DNA of 13,628 nucleotides from an uncultured Lachnospiraceae bacterium (GTDB lineage Bacteria > Bacillota > Clostridia > Lachnospirales > Lachnospiraceae): assembly GCA_902796375.1 (NCBI GenBank), contig CADBOW010000082.1, positions 1 to 13,628 of the forward strand, in the 5' to 3' direction. Under the pieces are notes generated by a model. That model saw only the letters and a list, made by a program, of their open reading frames with translations. It was not told the origin of the DNA and did not search any database. Each line of letters starts with the position of its first letter. The stretch's first letter is position 1. The position numbers were made by a program, and so were the translations under genes. Below, in pieces: positions 1 through 7,431 of the stretch.

Positions 1-904
1 CGCCGGGTGCCGGTTTGACGGAATACGCTGTCTCATCTGCCGGGCACAGGCGGTATTCCTGCTCTCCCGGAATGACGAACCGGATATTCTCCGCTTCTTC
101 CTTATGGATACGGATTCCGAACTGTTCCAGTACCCGGAGCGTGATCTCTACATAGGGACGAGATTCCAGATGCCCGGTGATCACAAGACGGGAGTCCTCT
201 TTCAGAAGAGGAAGTGCAAAGAGCAGTCCGGTGATATATTGTGAGGAAACTCCGCCGTCGATCACATACTCTCCGGGGGTTAGCTGACCGGAGATCCGAA
301 GCGGGTTTTCGCCCATGGGAGAAAGCCGGACGCCGTGACGCTCCATTTCCTCGTAAAGAGGAGAAAGCGGCCGCTCCGGAAGTCGGCCTTCCATGTGAAA
401 TGAGGCTTCGAGTCCGAGAGCCCCTGCAACCGGGAGCAGGAAACGAAGCGTAGAGCCGCTTTCGCCGACCTGCAGATGGACTTCATCTGCGTCCGGACCG
501 GAATGTGATGCCGGATCTGCCTGCTGCAGATCTGGATTCTGCAGGTCTCTGCTTTGCGAATCTGAGTACTGCAGTCCGGAACCTTGCGGATCTGAATCCT
601 GCAGTTCGGAACCTTGCATTTCTGAATTCTGCATGTCCGGTGGCTGCAGCCCGCGGCACAGGTATCCCTCCGGTGTGCGTTCGATCAATGCTCCCATCGC
701 CGAGAGACAGGCGGCAGTCGCCTCGATGTCCCTGGAGGTTTCAGGGCACACCAGCTGACAGGCCTTCCCGGACAGGGCGGCGGCGATCAGAAGCCGGTGC
801 GCATGGGATTTTGAAGGAATGGCGTTGATACGCCCGCCGGCGGGTTTCGCCGGATGCGTAAGGTAGGCCAGGTCCTCCTGAAATTGAATATAGGTTTCAC
901 TCAT
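1..904 (-). CDS. aroA: 3-phosphoshikimate 1-carboxyvinyltransferase (EPSP synthase), 3' end cut by window edge
   Basis: This enzyme joins shikimate-3-phosphate and phosphoenolpyruvate in the shikimate pathway in the cytoplasm. The window holds the first 301 codons of a protein usually about 420-450 residues long; the C-terminal part lies off the left edge. Family landmarks are PSKSHAHR (30-37, substrate-binding serine/lysine loop), GESGSTLRF (147-155, the PEP/glyphosate loop), SSQYITGLL (220-228) and ESRPYVEITL (247-256). I place the start at the ATG complementary to 902-904 because GGAG sits six bases before it. An in-frame ATG at 914-916 would add four residues but has a poorer ribosome site. 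The gene follows tyrA by 38 bases, so the two are probably co-transcribed. Residues about 86-135 are an oddity: a Gln/Ser/Asp-rich insert of eight pentapeptide repeats just before the GESGSTLRF loop, described separately. Function is confident; any effect of the insert is unknown. Confidence 0.93.
   Translation of the reverse strand, partial: MSETYIQFQEDLAYLTHPAKPAGGRINAIPSKSHAHRLLIAAALSGKACQLVCPETSRDIEATAACLSAMGALIERTPEGYLCRGLQPPDMQNSEMQGSELQDSDPQGSGLQYSDSQSRDLQNPDLQQADPASHSGPDADEVHLQVGESGSTLRFLLPVAGALGLEASFHMEGRLPERPLSPLYEEMERHGVRLSPMGENPLRISGQLTPGEYVIDGGVSSQYITGLLFALPLLKEDSRLVITGHLESRPYVEITLRVLEQFGIRIHKEEAENIRFVIPGEQEYRLCPADETAYSVKPAPG
515..634 (-). repeat. Eight tandem 15-bp units inside aroA (in-frame pentapeptide repeat)
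   Basis: TGC recurs every 15 bases at 525, 540, 555, 570, 585, 600, 615 and 630. Units encode pentapeptides of the form (L/M)-Q-x-S-(D/E), for example MQGSE, LQDSD, LQYSD and LQNPD, at aroA residues 91-130. Two neighbouring 30-bp blocks (575-604 and 605-634) are the most alike, which suggests later duplication of a double unit. The length is a multiple of three and the aroA frame stays open across it. Confidence 0.9.
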
Positions 905-942
905 TTTGAACTCCATTGTATTATTTCTGCGTTACTTTCCGG

Positions 943-1809
943 CTATTTACCGTCCACTGCTTCCTTGGCCATTTTTCCTTCATGCAGAAGCTCCCAAAGC
1001 CTTTTCCGGTCCTCCTCCTTCAGAGCATCCCGGTATTCGGAGAGGGAATGCATGATGGATTCGATCTCCCGGATCAGGTTATCCCGGTTATCCATGAAGA
1101 TCTCGGTCCACATGGTCTCATTCAGCCATGCGACACGTGTCAGATCCTTATAGCTTCCGGCGGAGAATCCGCGGTGATGAAGCGCAGTGGGGCTTTTCAT
1201 ATATGCATTTGAAACTATGTGGGCCAGCTCTGAGGTGAAGGCAATCATTTCGTCATGCTTTTCAGCCGAGCAGATGGTGATCCTTCCAAACCCGCAGGGC
1301 TGGAAAATAGCCTTGGCGGTTGCAAGGATATCGAATTCCGTCACATCATCCGGAACCAGGATCATGGATGCGCCCTTAAACAGAGTGGAGGAGCTGTGCC
1401 TGTATCCGGATGTTCTTTTTCCGGCCATGGGATGTCCGCCGATGAAGTTAAACCCCTTTTCCTCCGCGAGCGGGAAGAGGGCATGACATACATTGCGCTT
1501 GAGTCCTCCGGTATCGATCACGTATGCTCCCGGACGGATCCGGTCCGCAATGGATCTCACATAGTCGATGATGGCCTCCGGATAGAGAGCCACAAGGATC
1601 AGGTCGCACTCCGGAATGGCTTCTTCCGTCAGCTTGTCGTCCAGGGTTCCGTCCTCCATTGCAGCGGTAACGGCTGTCGGATCCAGGTCCGTCCCCAGGA
1701 TCCGGCATTCGGTGTTCTCGCGATAGGCTTTCGCGAAGGAACCGCCGATCAGTCCGAGACCTACGACTCCGATGGTATTTACATTTGCAAATGAAAAATC
1801 AAATTCCAT
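943..1809 (-). CDS. tyrA: Prephenate dehydrogenase (TyrA family)
   Basis: The enzyme oxidatively decarboxylates prephenate to 4-hydroxyphenylpyruvate, the tyrosine-specific step after chorismate. The 288-residue product starts with a Rossmann dinucleotide site, VVGLGLIGGSF (15-25), followed by GTDLD at the end of the second strand. HPMAG (126-130) and the EKHDEMIAFTSELAHIVS block (183-200) are typical of TyrA proteins. There is no chorismate mutase domain and no clear C-terminal ACT domain, so this is a monofunctional short form. The reading frame extends to a GTG at 1833, but I choose the ATG at 1807-1809 because GGAAGGAAGG lies about eight bases before it and the extra residues do not resemble the family. 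It is the first gene of the unit reading leftwards into aroA and is divergent from the transporter at 1946. Confidence 0.93.
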   Translation of the reverse strand: MEFDFSFANVNTIGVVGLGLIGGSFAKAYRENTECRILGTDLDPTAVTAAMEDGTLDDKLTEEAIPECDLILVALYPEAIIDYVRSIADRIRPGAYVIDTGGLKRNVCHALFPLAEEKGFNFIGGHPMAGKRTSGYRHSSSTLFKGASMILVPDDVTEFDILATAKAIFQPCGFGRITICSAEKHDEMIAFTSELAHIVSNAYMKSPTALHHRGFSAGSYKDLTRVAWLNETMWTEIFMDNRDNLIREIESIMHSLSEYRDALKEEDRKRLWELLHEGKMAKEAVDGK

Positions 1810-1866
1810 AGAATAATCCTTCCTTCCGGTCACTTTGACGCGTTAAAGTAAAAAAGTATCTCTATC

Positions 1867-1895
1867 AATATAGCATGTCTGGGTGAAAAAGACAA
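1867..1895 (-). promoter_or_regulatory. Sigma-70-like promoter for tyrA-aroA
   Basis: On the minus strand TTGTCT (1890-1895) is separated by exactly 17 bases from TATATT (1867-1872), matching the consensus at four and five of six positions. It lies about 58 bases before the chosen tyrA start, in the 136-base divergent gap to the transporter gene. No clear promoter for the plus-strand gene was seen in the same gap; TAAAAT at 1914-1919 is a weak -10 candidate without a matching -35. Confidence 0.55.
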
Positions 1896-1945
1896 GATTG
1901 GAATCATTTCTTGTAAAATGAAGGAAACCGTGCTAAGGTGTTCGC

Positions 1946-2860
1946 ATGAATAAAAAGGCTTCACAACTGAATCTGCTCCGGTCGGATCATACCAAGGGGA
2001 TCCTCTGCGTGATCGTAGCGGCGTTTGGATTTTCTCTTATGACATTCTTCGTCCGGCAGTCCGGGGATCTGCCCACACTGCAGAAGGCATTCTTTCGAAA
2101 TGCATTTGCGGCGGTGATCGCAGTGGGTACCCTCATCGCCGGCGCCCGGAAAGGAGAAGCAAAAAGAGAGTATTCTTCCTTTATTAAACCGGGCTGCGGC
2201 AAGGAGATCTTCTTTCGCTGTCTTTTCGGGACCTCCGGAATGATAGCGAATTTCTATGCGGTGGACCACCTGGGCATCGCAGATGCCAATATGTTGAATA
2301 AGCTGTCTCCTTTTTTTGCGATCCTTCTGTCGATCCCGATCCTGAAGGAGAAGCCCTCCAGGCTGGACTGGGCCAGCGTGCTGATCGCTTTCTTCGGAGC
2401 GCTGCTGATCATCCGCCCGGGGACGAATCTCCAGCTGGTTCCGGCTTTGCTGGGTCTGTACGGCGGATTCGGGGCAGGAACGGCATACGTGTTTGTGCGG
2501 GCCCTGGGCCGGAAGGGGGAGAGAACTCCGGTGATCGTTCTCTGCTTTTCCCTGTTCTCCTGCCTTGTTACGCTTCCCCAGCTGATCTTTGCATTTCATC
2601 CCATGACGGGGCAGCAATGGCTGTTCCTCTGCCTGGCTGGGATTTTCGCTGCATTGGGCCAGTTCGGGATCACAACGGCCTACAAATATGCCCCGGCGAA
2701 GGATATCTCGGTCTTTGATTATACGCAGGTGGTCTTTGCCGCACTGCTGGGGATCCTGTTCCTGGGGGAAACGCCGGTACCCCTCAGCATCGCCGGTTAC
2801 GTTATTATAATAGGAACTGCATTTTACCGCTGGCATATAATAAAGACGACTGTGAAATAA
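1946..2860 (+). CDS. DMT-superfamily (EamA domain) transporter
   Basis: This 304-residue inner-membrane protein has the drug/metabolite transporter layout: about ten hydrophobic helices in two repeated EamA halves (roughly residues 17-157 and 165-295). Recognisable pieces are FFRNAFAAVIA in the first half, YAVDHLGIADANMLNKLSPFFAILLSIPILKEK at the end of the first repeat, and the equivalent TTAYKYAPAKDISVFDYTQVVFAALLGILFLGE in the second. The conserved glutamate or lysine after the 'L...P.F..L.....L.E' strand is present in both halves. AAGGTG lies five bases before the ATG. Substrates of this family include amino acids, metabolites and nucleotide sugars and cannot be read from sequence. It is divergent from tyrA and separated by 243 bases from the next gene, so it is probably monocistronic. 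Confidence 0.9.
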   Translation: MNKKASQLNLLRSDHTKGILCVIVAAFGFSLMTFFVRQSGDLPTLQKAFFRNAFAAVIAVGTLIAGARKGEAKREYSSFIKPGCGKEIFFRCLFGTSGMIANFYAVDHLGIADANMLNKLSPFFAILLSIPILKEKPSRLDWASVLIAFFGALLIIRPGTNLQLVPALLGLYGGFGAGTAYVFVRALGRKGERTPVIVLCFSLFSCLVTLPQLIFAFHPMTGQQWLFLCLAGIFAALGQFGITTAYKYAPAKDISVFDYTQVVFAALLGILFLGETPVPLSIAGYVIIIGTAFYRWHIIKTTVK

Positions 2861-2975
2861 ATGGGAAGCAGACCGGAGTGATCATCAGATCCGCCAATCT
2901 ACAAAATCTTGCGGTGGTCCTGATTCCGACCCCAAGGAAAGTTATGGGAGATGATCTGAATTTCGATTATCGTCA

Positions 2976-2994
2976 AAAATTCTTTGTGAATTTT
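2976..2994. repeat. Perfect AT-rich inverted repeat, 7-bp arms
   Basis: AAAATTC (2976-2982) and GAATTTT (2988-2994) are perfect inverse complements around a 5-base loop. It sits 115 bases after the transporter stop and 110 before the next gene. It lacks GC pairs and a T-run, so it is a weak terminator candidate; a protein-binding site is equally possible. Confidence 0.4.
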
Positions 2995-3014
2995 GCTGAA
3001 ATAGCCATAGAGTA

Positions 3015-3052
3015 TTGCATTTTTTGACCAAAGGTGATAAACTTACGTAAGT
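3015..3052 (+). promoter_or_regulatory. Putative promoter with overlapping 12-bp palindrome (operator candidate)
   Basis: TTGCAT (3015-3020), a 17-base spacer and TAAACT (3038-3043) preceded by TG at 3035-3036 form an extended -10 promoter candidate; each hexamer alone is only a moderate match. The perfect palindrome ACTTACGTAAGT (3041-3052) overlaps the -10 element and the expected start site, where repressor operators commonly sit. A second TATTAT at 3070-3075 has no matching -35. The rest of the gap 2861-3103 shows only the AT-rich inverted repeat. Confidence 0.4.
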
Positions 3053-3103
3053 CGTAAAAATGTCTCAGGTATTATCGGGGCAAAATATAAGGAGGGAAAG
3101 TGA

Positions 3104-4255
3104 ATGAAGCGTGGAAAGTACGCACTTCTGGCTGGCGCGATCGTAATTGCTTCGGTAGTTACTCCGGCAATTGATACGGAAGCAAAGGCTTCAGGTGAGT
3201 GGAAACAGGACAGCAAGGGCTGGTGGTTCCAGACCGAGCAGGGACGCGGCAATGGTTATGCCAAATCTGAGTGGGTAAATGGTTACTGGCTGGATGCCCA
3301 GGGATATTGGACATACAAGGCAATCGGTAAGTGGAAGAAGGATTCCAAGGGCTGGTATTTCATCGATACCAATAAGTGGTATCCGAAGAATCAGTGGCAG
3401 ACGATCGACTACAAGACATTCTATTTCAATTCTGACGGATACATGGCTAAGAGTGAGTTCATCAAGGGCCGTTTCGTCAATAAGAATGGTGTTGCTACCA
3501 CTACTAAGGACGGTAAGTGGAAGAAGGGTAAGGGAGCAAATGCCGGCAAGCTTTGCTATACTTACAACAAGACAAAGGTTCTGAAGAACGGTTGGTACAG
3601 AATTGATGGCAGAGATTACTATTTCGATGCTAAGGGCTGGCTCGTTTCCTGGAAGGTTGCAAAGATCGGAAAGCAGATCTATGCATTCGACGCAAAGGGA
3701 CATCAGAAGAAGTACACCAAGATCACCATGGGTAAGACTGTAAACGCTACTCTTACCTTTACACTGACAAAGAAGAACAAGGCTAAGGCAGCTGCAGATA
3801 TGAATTCTCTTCTGGGTACCATCACAAAGTCCGGTACCAAGAAGGTGATCTCCATCGATGGCAAGGCTGTTACCATTCAGAACAAGAAGGGTACCATCTA
3901 TGTAGGCAAGCAGACACTTGTTAAGTACATCAAGAGCAAGGCTGCAGGCACCATCGTTGTTAAGGGCAAGGGCAAGGTTAGCAAGCTCTTCGACGTACTG
4001 AAGTTCAAGGCACTTGGTTCCAAGTACAAGACTTACAATTACTCGATCAAGATCGGTAAGGTTAAGTTCACAAGCTTCGGTGTTAAGTCTGACTATGTAT
4101 CATTCGTAGTAGACGGCAAGAAGTATCAGGGTCTCTACCTGAACGAGAAGCTGTTCATGCTTGGCGATGTATCCAAGGCTCAGTTCGTTAAGACTCTTAA
4201 GGCTAAGGGCGCATTCGGTACAACAAAGGTTCTGAAGAACACAAAGAAGAAATAA
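3104..4255 (+). CDS. Secreted lysine-rich protein with cell-wall-binding repeats and an unknown C-terminal domain
   Basis: The 383-residue product begins with a signal peptide (basic KRGK, hydrophobic core 6-20, likely cleavage near EAKA at 26-29). Residues 31-200 are aromatic/glycine repeats of the choline/glucan-binding type: GEWKQDSKGWWF (31-42), GKWKKDSKGWYF (75-86), TFYFNSDGYM (105-114) and DYYFDAKGWL (171-180). Such repeats normally hold proteins to the cell wall or its polymers. Residues 205-383 form a beta-rich-looking basic region I cannot assign. Lysine makes up 73 of 383 residues, almost all coded AAG, and codon choice is more uniform than in the neighbours, suggesting high expression. 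AAGGAGGG lies eight bases before the ATG. There is no LPXTG or C-terminal membrane anchor. It sits just before the polysaccharide genes, so its ligand could be that polymer, but this is inference. No enzymatic motif was seen. Confidence 0.8.
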   Translation: MKRGKYALLAGAIVIASVVTPAIDTEAKASGEWKQDSKGWWFQTEQGRGNGYAKSEWVNGYWLDAQGYWTYKAIGKWKKDSKGWYFIDTNKWYPKNQWQTIDYKTFYFNSDGYMAKSEFIKGRFVNKNGVATTTKDGKWKKGKGANAGKLCYTYNKTKVLKNGWYRIDGRDYYFDAKGWLVSWKVAKIGKQIYAFDAKGHQKKYTKITMGKTVNATLTFTLTKKNKAKAAADMNSLLGTITKSGTKKVISIDGKAVTIQNKKGTIYVGKQTLVKYIKSKAAGTIVVKGKGKVSKLFDVLKFKALGSKYKTYNYSIKIGKVKFTSFGVKSDYVSFVVDGKKYQGLYLNEKLFMLGDVSKAQFVKTLKAKGAFGTTKVLKNTKKK

Positions 4256-4273
4256 GTAATAAGTTCTAAAGAT

Positions 4274-4317
4274 TAGGATTAAGCTGTTAGGCGGGCACGC
4301 TTAACAGCTTAATTCTG
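4274..4317 (+). terminator. Long hairpin after the cell-wall-binding protein gene (terminator or processing element)
   Basis: The left arm ATTAAGCTGTTAGGCG (4278-4293) pairs with 4298-4313 around the loop GGCA, with one G-T pair. Four more pairs outside (4274-4277 with 4314-4317, two of them G-T) extend the stem to 20 unbroken pairs. The T-content just after is modest (TCTGTCTAG), so termination may be partial. It lies 19 bases after the stop codon and 26 bases before the next start. Confidence 0.75.
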
Positions 4318-4343
4318 TCTAGTGGAAAAACGGGAAAAGACAG

Positions 4344-5885
4344 ATGCGGCGTATCATCAGGAAAATACCACATATCGTACTTGGATTGATCCTTTTCGGT
4401 GCTGTTCTGCTGAGCTGGCCTCAGCAGGCGGTCTGGGCCGGTGGGATCAACGGACCGGAAGCTTCCGTCCTTGGCGTGGCCGGTGGTACATTTTCCTATA
4501 AGGGAAAGACCTACAAGGCATATTCCAGCTACGTCAGCAGCCTGTACAGTTATCTGGCGCGGGATGATGTGGACCTTTCATCGGATCAGGCAAGCAACGC
4601 CATCAGTTATATCTATTCCAACGTGGGCACTGCCATCGCAAATGGCTATGTATATGAGGTGGGAGGCGAGGATGATCCGGATAACCAGAAGCCGGAAGGA
4701 CCGGAGATAGAGACTGAACCCGAAACGACCGCTACCACCGAAAGGACCACCGGGACAGAGAACAAACTCATCTTAGTGCCCGATGACGAACGGAATGCCG
4801 CAGAAGCCACGGCCACATCCCGTACGGATGAGCGTCGTACAGAGAAACGAAATGATAAAGAAAAAGAGACCTCGACGGAGATAGAGGATATTTTTTCCAA
4901 GATCGAGGATGATCAGAATACAAAGCAGCAATTAGATGAACGTGTAAAGCCGGAGGAGGCGGAAGCAAGCGCAACCATCCGGGAAGACTCCATCGTGATC
5001 GATACCGGAGACGGGGATACGATCGAGCTGGACAGCAACCAGAGGATCGTACCGGAGGGCTGGACACTGACACTGGTGATCGTGGGGATCGTAACCTTCT
5101 CGCTGGCCGTTGTTGCATGCTTGATTCTGATCTTTAAGAAATGCATGCGTTTCGGAAAGAGCGATCGGAAGAAACCCATGCAGGGTCACAGAAAGAGAAG
5201 GAAGATCCGTAAGATCTGCCGTCGTATCCTTACGGTAACCACTGCGGTCAGTATCGCCGGAATCTTTCTCATCATGGCACTTTTTGTGATCGTCTTTAAT
5301 AACAGCCGGATCCTGCAGAATGTTCAGGACAGCGGCTATTTCCGTTATGCATATATTGAATATCTGACGGAATTGGGTAAAAATGAAAAAGATACTACTG
5401 AGGTTTCCGAGCAGGTTGACATGTCATATGATGATTTTGTCATCCGTGAGAAACAGGCAACGGAGCAGCTGCTTCAGGGAAACCGGGATGTGAAATATCA
5501 GCAAAGTAATGTGGCGCCCTATGTGCTGCGCCTCAAGGAGGATATGCAGACCTCCATGCTGATCAGCGGAATCCTCTTTGTTCTCAGTACGATCCTGGGG
5601 TGCGTATTCACGATCTTTATGGATCTTCGACGGGATCGGGGCATTCGTATGATCGCCGTTTCGGAGATCATCGGAACCGCATTTGCGGGTGTGCTGACGA
5701 TTCTGCTGCTGCTGTTGAATCCGGCGAAGCATCTGTTTATAGAGCCTGATTATCTGTATCTTTTCTTTAAGAATCACGTGGACTGGATGATACGGGTTCT
5801 TTCCGTGATCTCGGTTTTCGGAATTGTACTTGGAATGACTCTGGTCGGTCTGTATTTCGGACGGCGTAAGGAAAAGGGAAACTAA
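4344..5885 (+). CDS. Uncharacterised signal-peptide, five-helix membrane protein heading the kinase operon
   Basis: I do not recognise a named family. The 513-residue product has a signal peptide (1-33, ending AVWA) and a short folded-looking outer domain (about 48-108) with TYKAYSSYVSSLYSYLARDD and SSDQASNAISYIYSNVGTAI. A hydrophilic Glu/Thr/Lys/Arg-rich linker follows (109-236). Helices lie near 241-264, 296-319, 404-426, 436-459 and 481-505. A strongly basic loop (265-295, with HRKRRKIRK) would be cytoplasmic, and 320-403 would be a second outer domain; this agrees with the positive-inside rule. It reads like a one-pass ecto-domain protein joined to a four-helix membrane module. Its stop is nine bases before the phosphatase start, which ties it to the CpsB-CpsC-CpsD genes. 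A role in sensing or scaffolding polysaccharide assembly is a guess. The ribosome site (GGGAAAAGA) is weak. Confidence 0.75.
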   Translation: MRRIIRKIPHIVLGLILFGAVLLSWPQQAVWAGGINGPEASVLGVAGGTFSYKGKTYKAYSSYVSSLYSYLARDDVDLSSDQASNAISYIYSNVGTAIANGYVYEVGGEDDPDNQKPEGPEIETEPETTATTERTTGTENKLILVPDDERNAAEATATSRTDERRTEKRNDKEKETSTEIEDIFSKIEDDQNTKQQLDERVKPEEAEASATIREDSIVIDTGDGDTIELDSNQRIVPEGWTLTLVIVGIVTFSLAVVACLILIFKKCMRFGKSDRKKPMQGHRKRRKIRKICRRILTVTTAVSIAGIFLIMALFVIVFNNSRILQNVQDSGYFRYAYIEYLTELGKNEKDTTEVSEQVDMSYDDFVIREKQATEQLLQGNRDVKYQQSNVAPYVLRLKEDMQTSMLISGILFVLSTILGCVFTIFMDLRRDRGIRMIAVSEIIGTAFAGVLTILLLLLNPAKHLFIEPDYLYLFFKNHVDWMIRVLSVISVFGIVLGMTLVGLYFGRRKEKGN

Positions 5886-5894
5886 GAGGTAGTC

Positions 5895-6623
5895 ATGGAA
5901 TTATTCGATATGCATTGTCATATTCTTCCGGGTGTTGACGATGGATCCAGGGATATGGAAATGTCTCTCGACATGCTTCAGATCGCTTACGAAGAGGGAA
6001 CGCGAAAGATCGTTCTCACACCCCATTATATGATCGGGAGAAATCGTTACGAAAGCCCTTCGGTGCTGAAGGAGCGGTTTGAACAGCTGAAAGCGGAGGC
6101 GGAGGAGAGATATCCGGAGATCACGTTATATCTGGGAAATGAGATCCTTTATGAGGAGGGTGTCGTGGATCTGCTGAAAAGCGGTCAGATCCATACGATG
6201 AACGGGACAAAATATGTTCTGATCGAGTTTAATGTTCAGACTCCCTTCCGTCAGATACGGGAAGCGGTCCGCCTGCTGTCCGAGGCCAGATTCCGGCCGG
6301 TGATCGCGCATGTGGAACGGTATTACTGTCTGACGAAGCGCATGGAACGGATCTGTGAGATACTGGATATGAAGGCACTGCTTCAGATGAACATTTCCAG
6401 TGTCGACGGTGGTTTTCTGAACGAGAGCAAGCGCTGGTGCAGGAAGCTTCTGAAGGAAGGCTGTATCACATTCCTCGGAACGGATGCGCATAATGTTGAC
6501 AGCCGTGCTCCCTATTCTCAGGAATTTATCCCCTGGCTGCGGAAACACTGCGGAGATGATGAAACAGAATATATGCTCACCGGAGCGGCAGAGATGATGG
6601 TCCGGGGAGATTATATAGATTAG
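5895..6623 (+). CDS. cpsB: PHP-family protein-tyrosine phosphatase (CpsB/YwqE type)
   Basis: This cytoplasmic, metal-dependent phosphatase removes phosphate from the tyrosine tail of the partner BY-kinase and so resets polysaccharide assembly. The 242 residues match the family's usual length. Metal-binding motifs are all present: DMHCHILPGVDDG (5-17, with H7, H9 and the Asp pair), TPHY (42-45), GNEIL (81-85), AHVERY (138-143) and GTDAHN (195-200). It is not a low-molecular-weight Cys-type phosphatase. AGAGGT lies a few bases before the ATG and the gene starts nine bases after the preceding stop. Together with the two following genes it makes the standard CpsB-CpsC-CpsD trio known from streptococci and Bacillus (Yw q genes), which makes the assignment secure. 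No altered key residue was noticed. Confidence 0.93.
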   Translation: MELFDMHCHILPGVDDGSRDMEMSLDMLQIAYEEGTRKIVLTPHYMIGRNRYESPSVLKERFEQLKAEAEERYPEITLYLGNEILYEEGVVDLLKSGQIHTMNGTKYVLIEFNVQTPFRQIREAVRLLSEARFRPVIAHVERYYCLTKRMERICEILDMKALLQMNISSVDGGFLNESKRWCRKLLKEGCITFLGTDAHNVDSRAPYSQEFIPWLRKHCGDDETEYMLTGAAEMMVRGDYID

Positions 6624-6655
6624 TAACAGAAAAAAGAATTGGGTTAGGAGTTCTC

Positions 6656-7408
6656 ATGGAAGAGAGATACGAAGAGACGGAGATAGATCTGGTTGAGGTC
6701 TTTCACGTACTTGTTTCTAAAATTTGGTTTATCATATTACTGTCAGCCCTTGGCTTTGGAATGATGATCGGTTATACGATGCTGTTCGTAAAACCGACCT
6801 ACAGCAGTTCCTCGACCATTTATATTCTGACGAAGACCACAAGCATCACCAGTCTTGCGGATTTTCAGATCGGTACTCAGCTGACGCAGGATTACAAGGT
6901 TATCATCACAAGCCGGCCGGTTCTGGAGGAAGTGATCGAGAATCTCGGGTTAAATACGAATTATGAGGCGTTGAAGAAGAAAATCAGCGTAAATAATCCG
7001 GATAATACCCGATTCCTGGAGATTACGGTTACGGATAATGATGCTTATCTCGCAAAGAAGATCGTAGATGAACTGACGGATGTTTCCGTAAAGAATACTG
7101 CGTCTGTCATGGAGACACAGCCGCCGAATATCATGGATTACGGTCAGATTCCCGAGTCGCCGATCGCTCCCAGCATGAAGAAGAACGGTATCATCGGAGG
7201 ACTGCTGGGACTGGTTCTGGCCTGCGCCATCATTATCATCAGTTATATGATGAATGATTCCATTAAGACAGGTGAGGATGTTGAGCGTTATCTGGGCCTG
7301 AATGTACTGGGTATGATCCCCCTGGAGGAAGGCGTTTCCAAACGGAAGACCCATGGACATGACCGGACGGGGCGGAATTCCAGAAGACGGAAGAAGCATG
7401 TGGCTTAA
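6656..7408 (+). CDS. cpsC: Wzz/CpsC-type chain-length determinant, kinase activator
   Basis: The protein is a polysaccharide co-polymerase: two membrane helices (about 23-45 and 178-198) flank an outer domain, and the cytoplasmic tail switches on the separate tyrosine kinase. N-terminal EEIDLVEVFHVLV-like residues and the start of the outer domain (PTYSSSSTIYI, 48-56) are typical, as is the proline-bearing stretch before helix two (IPESPIAPS, 165-173). The 250 residues fit the Gram-positive form, whose kinase is on a separate chain. The post-helix tail (GEDVERYLGLNVLGMIPLEEG) is the usual docking segment. It ends in a basic run (RKTHGHDRTGRNSRRRKKHVA) that is longer and more positive than I would expect. 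The gap to the phosphatase is 32 bases and to the kinase 23. Confidence 0.92.
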   Translation: MEERYEETEIDLVEVFHVLVSKIWFIILLSALGFGMMIGYTMLFVKPTYSSSSTIYILTKTTSITSLADFQIGTQLTQDYKVIITSRPVLEEVIENLGLNTNYEALKKKISVNNPDNTRFLEITVTDNDAYLAKKIVDELTDVSVKNTASVMETQPPNIMDYGQIPESPIAPSMKKNGIIGGLLGLVLACAIIIISYMMNDSIKTGEDVERYLGLNVLGMIPLEEGVSKRKTHGHDRTGRNSRRRKKHVA

Positions 7409-7431
7409 TAGATGCGAAAAGGAGATAAACC

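Noticed and set aside
505..828. Plus-strand open frame of 107 codons with A(D/N)LxS repeats
   Set aside because: It lies antisense to a clearly conserved part of aroA, has no ribosome site, and the repeat pattern follows from the 15-bp period of aroA; kept only as an observation.
1961..2836. Minus-strand open frame of 291 codons
   Set aside because: Mirror of the DMT transporter gene with Gln/Arg/Asp-rich nonsense; the transporter reading has helices and a ribosome site.
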